Notes: generated by a model from the sequence alone, not told the origin. Shown: positions 33,956-43,178, counted from the first letter of the stretch. The stretch: DNA of 64,000 nt from JBLMYQ01 sp050260055 (GCA_050260055.1 JBLNBO010000027.1:1-64000), one strand, 5' to 3'. Translations and numbers: made by a program.

Positions 33956-34563
33956 AATATAGTTTGTATCTTGTCCAATAGCATTGAAACTGCTATATGG
34001 TTCATTCCGCCTTCTGGTATGATAACATCCGCTACCTTTTTGCTCGGTTCTATAAATTCTTCATGCATTGGCTTAACAGTAGTAATGTATTGATTTATTA
34101 CAGAATCAAGATCACGTTTGCGTTCTTTTAGGTCTCGGACAATTCGCCTCATTAAACGTATGTCGGCATCTGTATCAACGAATATTCTCATATCCATCAA
34201 ATCGGTTAGTTCTCTATTTTCGAATATCAAAATTCCTTCAATAATTATAACCCTTTTTGGTTCTACCTTGACTACTTCATTTAATCTTTTATGCTCAATA
34301 AATGAATACACAGGTCTTTCAATTGGTTTAAAGCTTTTAAGTTGTTTAATCTGTTCAATAAGATATGGGGTATCAAAAGAGTTTGGATGGTCAAAATTCA
34401 GTTTTGTTCTTTCTTCAAAAGTTAATCTATCAAATGACTTATAATAATAATCCTGGCATAATAAAACGACATCATCCGCGAATACGTCTTTTAGTTTACC
34501 AGCGAGAGTTGACTTGCCAGAACCAGTTCCACCGGCTATACCTATTACATATACGTCTTTCAT
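33946..34563 (-). CDS. udk: Uridine kinase
   Basis: 205 aa salvage enzyme that phosphorylates uridine and cytidine. Walker A GGTGSGKST near the start, QDYYYKSFDRLTFEERTKLNFDHPNSFD for the substrate site, and IIEGILIFENREL. Minus-strand AGGGGGC lies 8 bases before the ATG at 34563. Length is typical. It complements the de novo pyrimidine operon 2 kb away but is on the opposite strand and separately transcribed. Confidence 0.95.
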   Translation of the reverse strand: MKDVYVIGIAGGTGSGKSTLAGKLKDVFADDVVLLCQDYYYKSFDRLTFEERTKLNFDHPNSFDTPYLIEQIKQLKSFKPIERPVYSFIEHKRLNEVVKVEPKRVIIIEGILIFENRELTDLMDMRIFVDTDADIRLMRRIVRDLKERKRDLDSVINQYITTVKPMHEEFIEPSKKVADVIIPEGGMNHIAVSMLLDKIQTILNN

Positions 34564-34803
34564 GATAAATGCCCCCTGTAAATATTGATATTAAAATTAT
34601 AGCATATTGAAAATAATCTGCAATCAAAATTAAGAAGACTCAGCGTTGAATGAAGTAAAATTATTTACCAATAATAAGTGTTAAAATTGTTGTTTTTTAA
34701 ATTTTTAAGGACAAAATACTTCTTGATTTTCCCAATATACTATAGTAATCTTATAAAGCGATAATAGTTGTAAGAATATTGTGCTTTGGAGCAAGCAATT
34801 TTT

Positions 34804-35994
34804 ATGGATATAAAGGTAATAATTGAGAAAATTAAAAATAATAAAGCACTTTTTAAGTTTTGCCTTCTTATATTTGTTACAGAATTCGTAAGGGGGGCAT
34901 ATCTTAATTTTATTCCTTTATATTCAGATCATATTCTTGATTATTCTGTAGATACTATTGGTGCAGTAGTATGTGCATTTTTTCTAGCTGAAACGCTATC
35001 ACAAATAGGCATAGGATGGCTTTTAGACAGATTTAACAATAGAATTATTTTAGTATCAGGACTGCTCATTTCTTTTGTTTCTCTCCTTGCCTTGAAGTTT
35101 ATTACATCTCCTATAATGTTAATTTTGGAAGGAGCTCTGTTTGGATTAGGTTTTGCTCCAGTATGGATAATTGTTCTAGGATATGTTTCAAAATTTGATG
35201 AGCATAAAAGAGCAGTATCTATGGGCATGGTTTATTCTTCATGGTTGTCAGGATTGGGGCTTGGAAGTGTTTTATTGAGCTTCCTTGTTGGCAGAGGTTA
35301 CTTATCTGCACTAAATGTTTTAATTATTTTATGGATTATCGGTGTTATTTTTGGTGCATTAATAAAAGAAGGAATAAGGAAAGAAGATGGCCATATAAAT
35401 GCCAAGATGTCACTGCAAATGACTTACGATGAACTAAAAGCTAAAAAGTTCTTATTCCCGGGATTATTACTTCAAACATTAAGTGTATCAGTTTTGCTTC
35501 CTATTATACCAATTTATGTAACAAGCAGTAAATATGTCGCTATTTCAACTGATTACTATGGAATTGCCCTGTCAGTTATTGGAATAATGACAGTAATATT
35601 TATGGCTTTTTTTGGCTCTCTAACCAAGAAAATCGGAACAAACAAGTTGTTTACATATGGATTATTAGTTACTTCGTTTTCAATTATTGGAATGGGAAAT
35701 ACAAAGATGATGTTTGTAATATTATTTTTTGGAATAATGTTTGCAATATCATATTCTGCAATATTACCAGCCTGGAATGGTATACTTGCAAAAAATATCA
35801 GAGAAGAAATCAGAGGAATAATGTGGGGAAGTTTTTCGACTATCGAAGGTTTAGGAAGAGCAATTGGATCGCTGTTAGGAGGCTTGCTTGGTAGTAGTTT
35901 TAATCTTCACGTTTCATTTAATTTGAGTGCGGTTATGTTGTTTTTACTTTCAATATATTATTTGTATTTGAGCAAGAAAAAAATACTTAACTAA
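34804..35994 (+). CDS. MFS transporter
   Basis: 396 aa, twelve hydrophobic helices in two halves of six. An in-frame TTG lies at 34786; the ATG at 34804 has GGAG 12 bases before it, so the start is not certain. The loop 2-3 motif GWLLDRFNNRIILVSG matches MFS motif A, with the counterpart GSLTKKIGTNKLFTYG in the second half. The substrate cannot be read from the sequence. It precedes the glycolipid synthase gene by 64 bp, so the two may be co-transcribed; an export role for lipids or sugars would be speculation. Confidence 0.85.
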   Translation: MDIKVIIEKIKNNKALFKFCLLIFVTEFVRGAYLNFIPLYSDHILDYSVDTIGAVVCAFFLAETLSQIGIGWLLDRFNNRIILVSGLLISFVSLLALKFITSPIMLILEGALFGLGFAPVWIIVLGYVSKFDEHKRAVSMGMVYSSWLSGLGLGSVLLSFLVGRGYLSALNVLIILWIIGVIFGALIKEGIRKEDGHINAKMSLQMTYDELKAKKFLFPGLLLQTLSVSVLLPIIPIYVTSSKYVAISTDYYGIALSVIGIMTVIFMAFFGSLTKKIGTNKLFTYGLLVTSFSIIGMGNTKMMFVILFFGIMFAISYSAILPAWNGILAKNIREEIRGIMWGSFSTIEGLGRAIGSLLGGLLGSSFNLHVSFNLSAVMLFLLSIYYLYLSKKKILN

Positions 35995-36058
35995 TTTTAG
36001 TGAATTTATAATATAATATTAATGTTTAAAGCTTGTATTAAATTCTGAAGGGGTAACT

Positions 36059-37219
36059 ATGAGCACAAAAAAAGTACTTATTTTAACTACAAATTATGGC
36101 GATGGGCATCTTAAGGTTGCAAGAAGTGTAGAAAAAGAATTATTAAAAAAAGACCCGACTATTCAGGTTAAAATAATAAACCTATTTCACGAGGCACATC
36201 CATATATAAATGAATGTATTAGATTTCTATACCTCAAATGCTACTCGAAAATTCCCGGTGCATATGATTTGCTTTATTATTCTACCAAAGATATTAGGAG
36301 AAATTTTTATATTAACAATTTAATAGGGCTATTTGGAAAAAGGACATTAAGAAAATATTTAAAGGAAATGAAGCCGGATATAGTTTTGAATACTTTTCCG
36401 GTTCTTGCAATGCCTATTTTATATAAAAAAGGTAAAACTGACATACCATGCTATACAGTAATAACTGATTATGGACTTCACAGCCAATGGATAGATCCAG
36501 GCGTTTCAAAATATTTTATTGGTCATGGTACACTTTTTGATCAATTAATTAATCAAGGAATTACTTCTGATAAAATTGAAGTTACTGGAATACCTATAAC
36601 CCTTGATTGTGATGGAATAACTAAGGAAGAACTAATTAGTAAATATGGCTTGCAGAATTCAGAAATGCCAATTATTACTTTGCTTGCAGGTGCAAATAGT
36701 GTTATATCTTCACTCGATAAAATCGTTGAAAGGCTTTATAACCTTGAACCTAAAGTTCAAGTTATTATAGCTTGCGGAAAGAATAAATTTCTAAAAGAGC
36801 GTATAGATAGAACTGTTACGGGTAGATTAGATGATAGAGTAAAGGTTTTTGGTTTCGTTGACAATCTTCATGAAATAATGAGAGGGTCAGATTTAGTTAT
36901 TTCAAAAGCAGGAGGAATAACAACTACTGAGGCTCTTAATATGCATGTACCTTTAATTATTTTTGGCTCACCTGCTGGACAAGAAAAAGAAAATACAAGA
37001 TTTTTATTAGATAATGGCTGCGCTTACTATGCAAAAAACTTTAATCAATTGTTTGATACATTAAAAACAGTCCTTGCCAATAAGAAACTTATTCAGGATA
37101 TGGTTGATAATACTGTTAAGATAAAAGTAATGGGTGGTTCTCAGAAAATTGCTGACTCAATATATAAAAAGATTAATATAAAAAATGAATGTGTTGAAAT
37201 GGGGAGCGAAAAAAAGTAA
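36059..37219 (+). CDS. Processive diacylglycerol glycosyltransferase (UgtP/MGDG synthase family)
   Basis: 386 aa GT28-type enzyme that adds sugar to diacylglycerol for membrane glycolipids and lipoteichoic acid anchors. N-terminal motif TTNYGDGHLKVARSVEKEL is the MGDG-synthase Gly-loop. The middle has VITDYGLHSQWIDPGV and the C-terminal nucleotide-sugar part SKAGGITTTEALNMHVPLIIFGSPAGQEKEN with the conserved GG and E residues. Ribosome site GAAGGGG precedes the ATG. Its stop overlaps the start of the DUF1294 gene by one base. Confidence 0.9.
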   Translation: MSTKKVLILTTNYGDGHLKVARSVEKELLKKDPTIQVKIINLFHEAHPYINECIRFLYLKCYSKIPGAYDLLYYSTKDIRRNFYINNLIGLFGKRTLRKYLKEMKPDIVLNTFPVLAMPILYKKGKTDIPCYTVITDYGLHSQWIDPGVSKYFIGHGTLFDQLINQGITSDKIEVTGIPITLDCDGITKEELISKYGLQNSEMPIITLLAGANSVISSLDKIVERLYNLEPKVQVIIACGKNKFLKERIDRTVTGRLDDRVKVFGFVDNLHEIMRGSDLVISKAGGITTTEALNMHVPLIIFGSPAGQEKENTRFLLDNGCAYYAKNFNQLFDTLKTVLANKKLIQDMVDNTVKIKVMGGSQKIADSIYKKINIKNECVEMGSEKK

Positions 37220-37551
37220 TGCATCATTCAATTAATCAAGTAGATATTATTAGAAATATTGCTATATACATATTTTTTATTAATATCTTTGGGTTTATTA
37301 GTATGTGGCATGATAAAAGAATGGCTCAAACAGGAAACTGGAGAGTCCAGGAACGCACCCTATTTATTATTGCGATTCTAGGCGGATCAATAGGTTCTTT
37401 AATTGGAATGTATAAATTCAGGCATAAAACAAAACATTTCAGTTTCAAATATGGAATACCATTCATTATTCTCCTGCAAATATTTTGCATAATTGTATAT
37501 ATATTTAATTTATATACTCCAATTATTCAATTTCTTAAAAATATAGTCTAG
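37219..37551 (+). CDS. DUF1294 small membrane protein
   Basis: 110 aa. Three membrane helices (residues 11-30, 54-72, 82-103) and the DUF1294 signature WHDKRMAQTGNWRVQERTLFIIAILGGSIGSLIGMYKFRHKTKH, which is well conserved in the family. Function unknown. The ATG overlaps the stop of the glycosyltransferase (TAATG), so translation is coupled. Confidence 0.88.
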   Translation: MHHSINQVDIIRNIAIYIFFINIFGFISMWHDKRMAQTGNWRVQERTLFIIAILGGSIGSLIGMYKFRHKTKHFSFKYGIPFIILLQIFCIIVYIFNLYTPIIQFLKNIV

Positions 37552-37686
37552 GAAATCATTAAATCCCTTTTATTTTAAAAAGAAATGTTATATTATAGTA
37601 TTGCATTATGTATACTTTATAAAGATGCGTTATTAACATAATATTATTATTGTAAATTTAAAATTTATATAAAGGAGTAGATGATT

Positions 37687-38316
37687 ATGTATAGCCAAAA
37701 TGGTGTTTACATCAACGATGCAGCTTTATACGAAGGCAGCAAGGCAAAATTAAAGTACAATGGGTACTTACATAAAAATGGTGCTAATGAAATATATGTA
37801 CATCTAGGATTCGGGTTGCTTTGGGAAAGCCTTTCAGAAATTAAAATGCATAAAGTTTCTGATTATTATGAAGCAGAAATACCATTAGTTAAAGCTGATT
37901 CGTTAAACTTCTGCTTCAGAGATAATTCAAATAACTGGGATAATAATTCCTATCAAAATTATTCTTATGAAATAAAGAGAGTGCCAAAGACACAAGCAGC
38001 TGTAGAAAGTCATGAAACTTTCAATGCAGTTAAAATTGATTCGATTGATATTAATAATTCTGTTAGCAAACGCAAGTCAAGAAAGGCAAGCATGATTGAT
38101 TCACTTGATTTAACTAGGGAAGCAGCAAGTACTATAGAAATTTCACATAGTCTTGTACCTACAATCAATAGTGAGTTTAGCCTATATCGTAGACTTCCAG
38201 AAAACTATATAAGGAATAAAAAGATGCGTATTATGTTCTACAGAATGTTTGCATATGTTCCTAGGCTCTTAAATGGTTATAATAAAAAAAGAGTAAAAGA
38301 ATTCTTGAAACGATAA
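37687..38316 (+). CDS. CBM25-like carbohydrate-binding domain protein
   Basis: 209 aa from the second ATG (37687), 8 bases after AAGGAG; the first ATG at 37681 is too close to it. Residues 1-100 resemble a family 25/53 starch-binding module: VYINDAALYEGSKAKLKYNGYLHKNGANEIYVHLGFG followed by the strand pattern LNFCFRDNSNNWDNNSYQNYSYEI. The rest is a Ser-rich linker and a basic tail (NKKMRIMFYRMFAYVPRLLNGYNKKR) that may bind nucleic acid or membrane. No signal peptide is seen, so it acts in the cytoplasm, perhaps on glycogen. Confidence 0.72.
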   Translation: MYSQNGVYINDAALYEGSKAKLKYNGYLHKNGANEIYVHLGFGLLWESLSEIKMHKVSDYYEAEIPLVKADSLNFCFRDNSNNWDNNSYQNYSYEIKRVPKTQAAVESHETFNAVKIDSIDINNSVSKRKSRKASMIDSLDLTREAASTIEISHSLVPTINSEFSLYRRLPENYIRNKKMRIMFYRMFAYVPRLLNGYNKKRVKEFLKR

Positions 38317-38324
38317 AATACATA

Positions 38325-38357
38325 GAATACCAACTGCCAATGTTGGTGTTCTTTTTT
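38325..38357 (+). terminator. Intrinsic terminator after the CBM25-like gene
   Basis: GAATACCAAC at 38325-38334 pairs with GTTGGTGTTC at 38342-38351 (one G-U pair), followed by six T. Confidence 0.85.
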
Positions 38358-38490
38358 GTGCAAATATTTAAATATTAAAGGATTTGTATTATAATTAAAT
38401 ATATAATGTAAATAAAAGTCAAATAAGATTCACCCTATAAAATTGATTTATTTAACTTAAAAACTTTGCTTATAAGGAAGGTATAATATT

Positions 38491-38757
38491 ATGAACTTTG
38501 GAGAAATACTTAAAGCAAGAAGAACATTTGGAAGGATAAGCTTAAATAAGCTTTCAGATATTTCTGGCTTTGATATAAACACTTTAAGGGATTTTGAGGA
38601 TAATAACAAGAAGCCAGTTTTTTATGAGGATATTACAAATGGACAGCTTTGTGACAGCAATATTGGATTGTTCAATGAGTATTTAAAGTTTTGTAGACTT
38701 ACGCGGGCATTAAGATTTGATATTGATGAAATAGAAGCTAAGATTAAAAACAATTAG
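38491..38757 (+). CDS. Small helix-turn-helix (XRE-like) protein
   Basis: 88 aa. The first 45 residues (FGEILKARRTFGRISLNKLSDISGFDINTLRDFEDNNKKPV) have the pattern of a Cro/C1-type HTH, and the rest is a helical tail. It precedes the J-domain gene by 15 bp, so they form an operon, and may act on the same process. No target site is seen. Confidence 0.65.
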   Translation: MNFGEILKARRTFGRISLNKLSDISGFDINTLRDFEDNNKKPVFYEDITNGQLCDSNIGLFNEYLKFCRLTRALRFDIDEIEAKIKNN

Positions 38758-38772
38758 GGAAGAGGATTTATT

Positions 38773-39660
38773 ATGTCCAAGTACAAAATTGATTATTATA
38801 AAGTATTAGAAATCGATAATACGGCTGACTTGGAAACTATAAGGAATGCATACAGAAATTTAGCAAAAAAATACCATCCAGATACATGTCAACTGTTAGA
38901 GAAAAAGGAAGCTGAGGAGAAATTCAAGCTTATTAATGAAGCTTATGATATATTATCGGATTCTAGCAAGAGAGAAAAGTATGATTTAGCAAATATGCCT
39001 AAAGAAGTAAGACAATCGAAAGGCGATAGTAATATAGGGAAGAGGCAATCATCTGCCAATTGGTCTGCGTCAGATTATCATTATGAAGCTTTCGGGGGAG
39101 GCCCTACAAATAAATACTATACACCAGATAAAGCTAAACAGCGCATGGAAAAAATCTTGGTAGTAAGTAAGATTTCAGCTGCATTTCTATTAGTATTTTT
39201 GTTTCTTGGATTTGGATTATTTGCTGATAGAATTTATAAAGCAGGGAAACAGTCGAAGGAAGTTAACCAGAATACGAAAACAACAGATTACTCAAAAAAC
39301 AAATACTTCACATTAGGAAGCAATAAACAAAGGGTTATAGAGGTAATGGGAAATCCTGATCAAGATAATGGTTATGCTTATGAATATGGAAATTCTTCAG
39401 TCTATTATAATAAAAACGAAAAAGTTTCAGGCTGGAACAACATTAACAATGAATTAAAGGTTTTTTTAGCAAATCCGGTTAATCAAGCTTCGCCTATTAT
39501 TATTGGTTCAACAAAATCGGATGTAATGAAAGCGATGGGAACTCCAACATTCTTGAATAAAAATATTTGGAGATATGGAAAATCATATATCTTTTTTGAT
39601 TCCCAAGGAAAGGTAAAGGCCTGGAAGAACTTAGGCAGCAACTTAAGGGTTTCTAATTAG
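38773..39660 (+). CDS. Membrane-anchored J-domain protein with two SmpA/OmlA-like repeats
   Basis: 295 aa. Residues 1-72 are a J-domain with HPD in AKKYHPDTCQ and the helix patterns of DnaJ; it should stimulate an Hsp70 partner. A basic linker follows, then one membrane helix (ISAAFLLVFLFLGFGLFADRI, about 136-157). The extracytoplasmic C-terminus holds two repeats of about 60 residues: KYFTLGSNKQRVIEVMGNPDQ... and PIIIGSTKSDVMKAMGTPTF..., each with the G-S-x-K-x-x-V-x-x-x-M-G-x-P pattern of SmpA/OmlA-type domains. The J-domain would face the cytoplasm and the repeats the outside. The tail overlaps the patatin gene by 8 bp in convergent orientation. Confidence 0.85.
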   Translation: MSKYKIDYYKVLEIDNTADLETIRNAYRNLAKKYHPDTCQLLEKKEAEEKFKLINEAYDILSDSSKREKYDLANMPKEVRQSKGDSNIGKRQSSANWSASDYHYEAFGGGPTNKYYTPDKAKQRMEKILVVSKISAAFLLVFLFLGFGLFADRIYKAGKQSKEVNQNTKTTDYSKNKYFTLGSNKQRVIEVMGNPDQDNGYAYEYGNSSVYYNKNEKVSGWNNINNELKVFLANPVNQASPIIIGSTKSDVMKAMGTPTFLNKNIWRYGKSYIFFDSQGKVKAWKNLGSNLRVSN

Positions 39661-40993
39661 GTTCTCTTGAAAGTATAAGTGCTATGCACATATTTGTAAT
39701 AGATATTTTAGGGAATGCAACAGCAATAAATCTTCTAAGATTTTTTAGCTTCTCATTATTTTCATTTAAATCTGCTTCATAAAAGGCAAGGAATTTTACT
39801 TGCGAAAATCTCTTTTTTAATTCCCAATCAAAAAACCTTTCTCTTTTTCTTGTTAAATGATATTTCATATCATTAATAAAATTCTGGTAATCAATAGAGC
39901 TAACTATTGAATTGTATTTCTTGATTATCTGTTCAATAAGAGCATCAAGAGAGTATACATTTCTTTTTTCTATTTCAAGTTCTTCGGCAGCTATTTCAAC
40001 CATAGCAGGGAAAATTGAATCAGTAGACAGTTTGCCATCAGCATGCTGAGACAATGTTCCGATAATTTTATATAAAATGAGCTTGTTCATAGGTTCCGGT
40101 TTGTCTGACCAGTTTAAGCCCAAGAAGTTATATAGTTTCTTAAAATCATCAGGGGTTAAAGTTTTTATAAATTTTTCTTTTATTAAATCAAAATGAATAT
40201 TGGGCAATACATAATAATTCTTACCTTTAAGTTTGCCAAATTTCTTCAAAGTATCATTATAGCCCATTTCCATGTTATCAATTGCTTTTTCTGGATTAAA
40301 ATCAAGAATTCCGCCTGTCGGTCTTGAATTTTTAATATTAATAATATTAACATCTGATGTTTCAACTTTTCTTAGGACACCTGGACCAGATATATCTACA
40401 GCAATTATATTTTTAATATTCTTATTAAGAAGAAGGGATACAGGTATAACGTCACAGAAACCGCCATCTATAAAAGAGTTGCTATCAATTGTTGGTCTCT
40501 TAAAGACAGGCAATCCGGCACTTGCAATTATATAATCAATAAGTTTGCCCTCAGGAATTTCTTCTTTATATAATTTTACAGGTTTCATATCAGACAAAGA
40601 AAAAGTAACAATACCATAACCAGTTTCTGATTTACGTATTATATCTTCTCTGATGTTGTTTTTTAGGAGTATTTTCATAGGAGTGGTATCAAGTCCGCCG
40701 TCAGCTAAGGCTTTAGCAAATGTGTTTAAGTAGGAGATAAATTTATCGTTACCTGTTTTACCTGATTGAAAGCGATTGCCAAGATTGACAATACTCGCAA
40801 GATATGTCTCAGTCCATATTTTGTAAGCTAATTCGAAATTGTTTTGTATCATTATAGCTCCGTTAAGAGCTCCTATCGAAGTACCTGTGATAAAAGATAT
40901 AGGTATTTCAAGTTCATTAAGAGCTTTCCAAACACCTATTTCATAACTTCCTTTAGCCCCGCCGCCGCCAAGTGCTAGACCGTATCCATCCAT
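39653..40993 (-). CDS. Patatin-like phospholipase
   Basis: 446 aa. N-terminal patatin domain with the oxyanion hole GGGGAKG, nucleophile Ser39 in GTSIG and the catalytic Asp in IDGGFCD. The first 260 residues carry the domain; the remaining 180 (NKLILYKIIGTLSQHADG onwards) are helical and unrecognised. GGAGGA lies 8 bases before the ATG at 40993, and this ribosome site abuts the end of the repeat element at 41006. It is a soluble lipid acyl hydrolase of unknown substrate. Confidence 0.9.
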   Translation of the reverse strand: MDGYGLALGGGGAKGSYEIGVWKALNELEIPISFITGTSIGALNGAIMIQNNFELAYKIWTETYLASIVNLGNRFQSGKTGNDKFISYLNTFAKALADGGLDTTPMKILLKNNIREDIIRKSETGYGIVTFSLSDMKPVKLYKEEIPEGKLIDYIIASAGLPVFKRPTIDSNSFIDGGFCDVIPVSLLLNKNIKNIIAVDISGPGVLRKVETSDVNIINIKNSRPTGGILDFNPEKAIDNMEMGYNDTLKKFGKLKGKNYYVLPNIHFDLIKEKFIKTLTPDDFKKLYNFLGLNWSDKPEPMNKLILYKIIGTLSQHADGKLSTDSIFPAMVEIAAEELEIEKRNVYSLDALIEQIIKKYNSIVSSIDYQNFINDMKYHLTRKRERFFDWELKKRFSQVKFLAFYEADLNENNEKLKNLRRFIAVAFPKISITNMCIALILSREPN

Positions 40994-41005
40994 AAAAATT
41001 CCTCC

Positions 41006-41100
41006 AACTCACCCATCTACCTTCCCTCTCTCAAGATAGAGGGAAGAAATAGTAGAATTATTCCCCCTCTATTTTAAGAGAGGGGGTTAGGGGGTGAATT
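41006..41100. repeat. MITE-like inverted-repeat element, copy 2
   Basis: 95 bp with ends AACTCACCC (41006-41014) and GGGTGAATT (41092-41100), one mismatch. It has two inner hairpins: CTTCCCTCT/AGAGGGAAG (41021-41046) and CCCCCTCT/AGAGGGGG (41063-41086), both perfect. It lies directly before the ribosome site of the patatin gene and is related to copy 1 at 30763-30859 (the first 45 bp nearly identical). Confidence 0.78.
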
Positions 41101-41134
41101 ATTTATTCTCTTATTATTTTATTATAAAAATAGC

Positions 41135-41171
41135 AAAGAAAAAAGAGGATGATTTTTTCCTCTTTTTTCTT
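41135..41171 (-). terminator. Intrinsic terminator of the EF-hand-like gene
   Basis: TCCTCTTTTTTCTT at 41158-41171 pairs with AAGAAAAAAGAGGA at 41136-41149. Read on the minus strand it follows the stop of the gene at 41195 and enters a T-rich tract. Confidence 0.65.
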
Positions 41172-41194
41172 AACGCAGTATTATATTTACATGC

Positions 41195-42277
41195 TTACAC
41201 ACTTAAATCAATATGCTGAATAATTCCCGGCTTGCCGTCTTCCTCTAAATAAACACCTGTTTTAGCAACGCTTCCAAGTAATTGATTCGATGAATCCTTA
41301 ATATCAAAATTAGTTGAAACATTTCCTAGATATATGGCCCCGATTCCTTTCTGTCCAAGGGCAAATAAAACATCATTGCCATTTTCGTCTTTTGTCCAAA
41401 TTTTAAGGCTATTAAATATTTGATCATTTTCATCAATCCAGCCATTTTTATCTAAATCATATTCAGCAAGTTCGCCAAAGCCGTTATTTGTAGCAGGACC
41501 GAATAATTCAGAACCATCATTGATTTTGCCGTCGTTGTTTTTATCTAAAGCAAGAAAGCCGCTGTTCTTATCAACAAAGTTTAGGTTCTCATTTTCGCCA
41601 TCAGTATCAATATCAAAAACAAAATTGCGATTAGGCTCTAATTGTGCTCCTTTACCATCAAAATTTATAACTAGAGGGTCAATTTTCGCATCTCCGGCTC
41701 TAACATGAATTTCTGTATTTGACACAAATTCTCTGCTCATATTAAGCTGGGATGTGAAATTAATTTCTCTTCCGTCTGCTGTTTTTACAACTCCTTCAGC
41801 ATTAAAGCTAAGACTTTGACTTTCGGTATATTTTTCTTGAAAATCATATACAAGACCCCAGCCCTGTTTAGGTGCCTGGTTTTCTACTTTAATAAGAGAT
41901 ATTTGTTCTGAATTTAGGAGGTTATCTTTATATTGTATCTTTTTAGGTATTACAATTTTAATTTTTTTACCTGTTAAAGCTTCAAGCATTCTCTCAATAA
42001 TTAATATTTTTTGCTTATCTTCTTCACTGATATCCAATAGATTCTCATCGGAACTAATCTCCATAGTTAAAGGAACTTGAAGTTTAGATTTTTTCTTTGC
42101 TTCATCAGATATTTCAAGAGAATCTAGAACAGGTGAGGGGGGGACTATATCACTTGCAGAATTATTTACATCTTCCTTAATGCCATCTACCCAATACCTA
42201 GAAGATTCAAACCTTGTGTAGGTTTTTGATTGAGTTGTGGCTGCAGACATGGCAACTGATGATTGTAAAATTCTCAT
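41195..42277 (-). CDS. EF-hand-like calcium-binding repeat protein
   Basis: 360 aa. AAGGAGG sits at normal distance before the ATG at 42277. No signal peptide or membrane helix. Residues 205-330 carry the pattern often found in bacterial secreted and surface proteins: LALDKNNDGKINDGSELFG and YDLDKNGWIDENDQIF, two acidic loops with the D-x-D/N-x-D/N-G spacing of calcium-binding sites, followed by WTKDENGNDVLFALGQKGIGAIYLG. The N-terminal 200 residues are Ser/Glu/Lys-rich and unrecognised. No clear relative is named; the calcium-binding call is from the loops. It is monocistronic, with its own terminator. Confidence 0.7.
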   Translation of the reverse strand: MRILQSSVAMSAATTQSKTYTRFESSRYWVDGIKEDVNNSASDIVPPSPVLDSLEISDEAKKKSKLQVPLTMEISSDENLLDISEEDKQKILIIERMLEALTGKKIKIVIPKKIQYKDNLLNSEQISLIKVENQAPKQGWGLVYDFQEKYTESQSLSFNAEGVVKTADGREINFTSQLNMSREFVSNTEIHVRAGDAKIDPLVINFDGKGAQLEPNRNFVFDIDTDGENENLNFVDKNSGFLALDKNNDGKINDGSELFGPATNNGFGELAEYDLDKNGWIDENDQIFNSLKIWTKDENGNDVLFALGQKGIGAIYLGNVSTNFDIKDSSNQLLGSVAKTGVYLEEDGKPGIIQHIDLSV

Positions 42278-42390
42278 ATATATTACCTCCTTGTAAATGT
42301 TACGTCATCCTTGAAAATATTAAAGTATCTCTAATATAGATATCGGCAAAATATAATTAATACTTAACAATATTTACTAAAAAAATTTAT

Positions 42391-42398
42391 GTTATAAT
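42391..42398 (+). promoter_or_regulatory. Extended -10 promoter for the SDR gene
   Basis: The TGnTATAAT pattern (T at 42390) without a good -35; 39 bp before the ATG at 42437. Confidence 0.45.
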
Positions 42399-42436
42399 AT
42401 TTGTCATAATAAGAATCAGAAAATTAGGGGGAGAGC

Positions 42437-43174
42437 ATGAATAGCAAAACAGTCATAATAACAGGTTCCTCAAAAGGAATAGGAAGAGAAACTGCAAAAC
42501 AGTTTTCTTTTGAAGGATATAATGTATTAATTAATTATAATAAATCTGAAGAGGAAGCTATTTCATTAAAACAATGCCTAAAGGATAAGGGCGGCAAGGT
42601 AGAGATTTATAAGGCAGATGTTGCCAATAAAGATGAAGTTGATGCAATGATTCAGTATTGTATTACAAAGTTTGGCTCAATTGATGTTCTTGTAAATAAT
42701 GCTGGAATTTCACAAACAAAGCTTTTTACAGATATAACTGAAGAGGACTGGAGAAATATGATAGACGTAAATCTATCAGGGATTTTTAATTGTACGCAAA
42801 GTGTTGTTAAAGATATGATAAAGCATAAACGGGGTAAGATAATTAATATTTCATCAATATGGGGAATGACAGGAGGGGCCTGCGAGGTTCATTATTCTGC
42901 GGCAAAAGCAGGTGTAATTGGATTTACAAAAGCACTTGCAAAGGAATTGGGCCCTTCTAATATTCAAGTTAATTGTGTAGCACCTGGTGCAATTAAAACA
43001 GAAATGCTCGCAGAGTATAGTGAGGAAGATATCAAAGAAATAAAGAAGGATATTCCAATGGATAGATTTGGGGAACCGGATGAAATTGCCAGCTTAATTG
43101 TGTTTCTTGCATCTGAATCTGCAAACTACATTACAGGGCAAATAATAAGCCCCAATGGGGGCTTTGTGATTTAG
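42437..43174 (+). CDS. fabG: Short-chain dehydrogenase/reductase (FabG-like)
   Basis: 245 aa classical SDR. NADP-binding TGSSKGIG near the start, NNAGIS, the catalytic triad Ser in INISSIWG and Tyr-x-x-x-Lys in YSAAKAG, and the C-terminal GQIISPNGGFVI. The length and ending fit 3-oxoacyl-ACP reductases (FabG), but no other fatty-acid genes are nearby, so the substrate is not certain. A GGGGGAGAG ribosome site precedes the ATG. Confidence 0.85.
   Translation: MNSKTVIITGSSKGIGRETAKQFSFEGYNVLINYNKSEEEAISLKQCLKDKGGKVEIYKADVANKDEVDAMIQYCITKFGSIDVLVNNAGISQTKLFTDITEEDWRNMIDVNLSGIFNCTQSVVKDMIKHKRGKIINISSIWGMTGGACEVHYSAAKAGVIGFTKALAKELGPSNIQVNCVAPGAIKTEMLAEYSEEDIKEIKKDIPMDRFGEPDEIASLIVFLASESANYITGQIISPNGGFVI
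43147..43170. terminator. Hairpin at the 3' ends of the SDR and NAGPA genes
   Basis: GCCCC/GGGGC stem (43149-43162) with AA and TT flanks. It lies inside the end of the SDR gene; on the minus strand it follows the stop of the NAGPA gene and is followed by a T-rich tract, so it is better placed for that gene. Confidence 0.45.
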
Positions 43175-43178
43175 TAAG

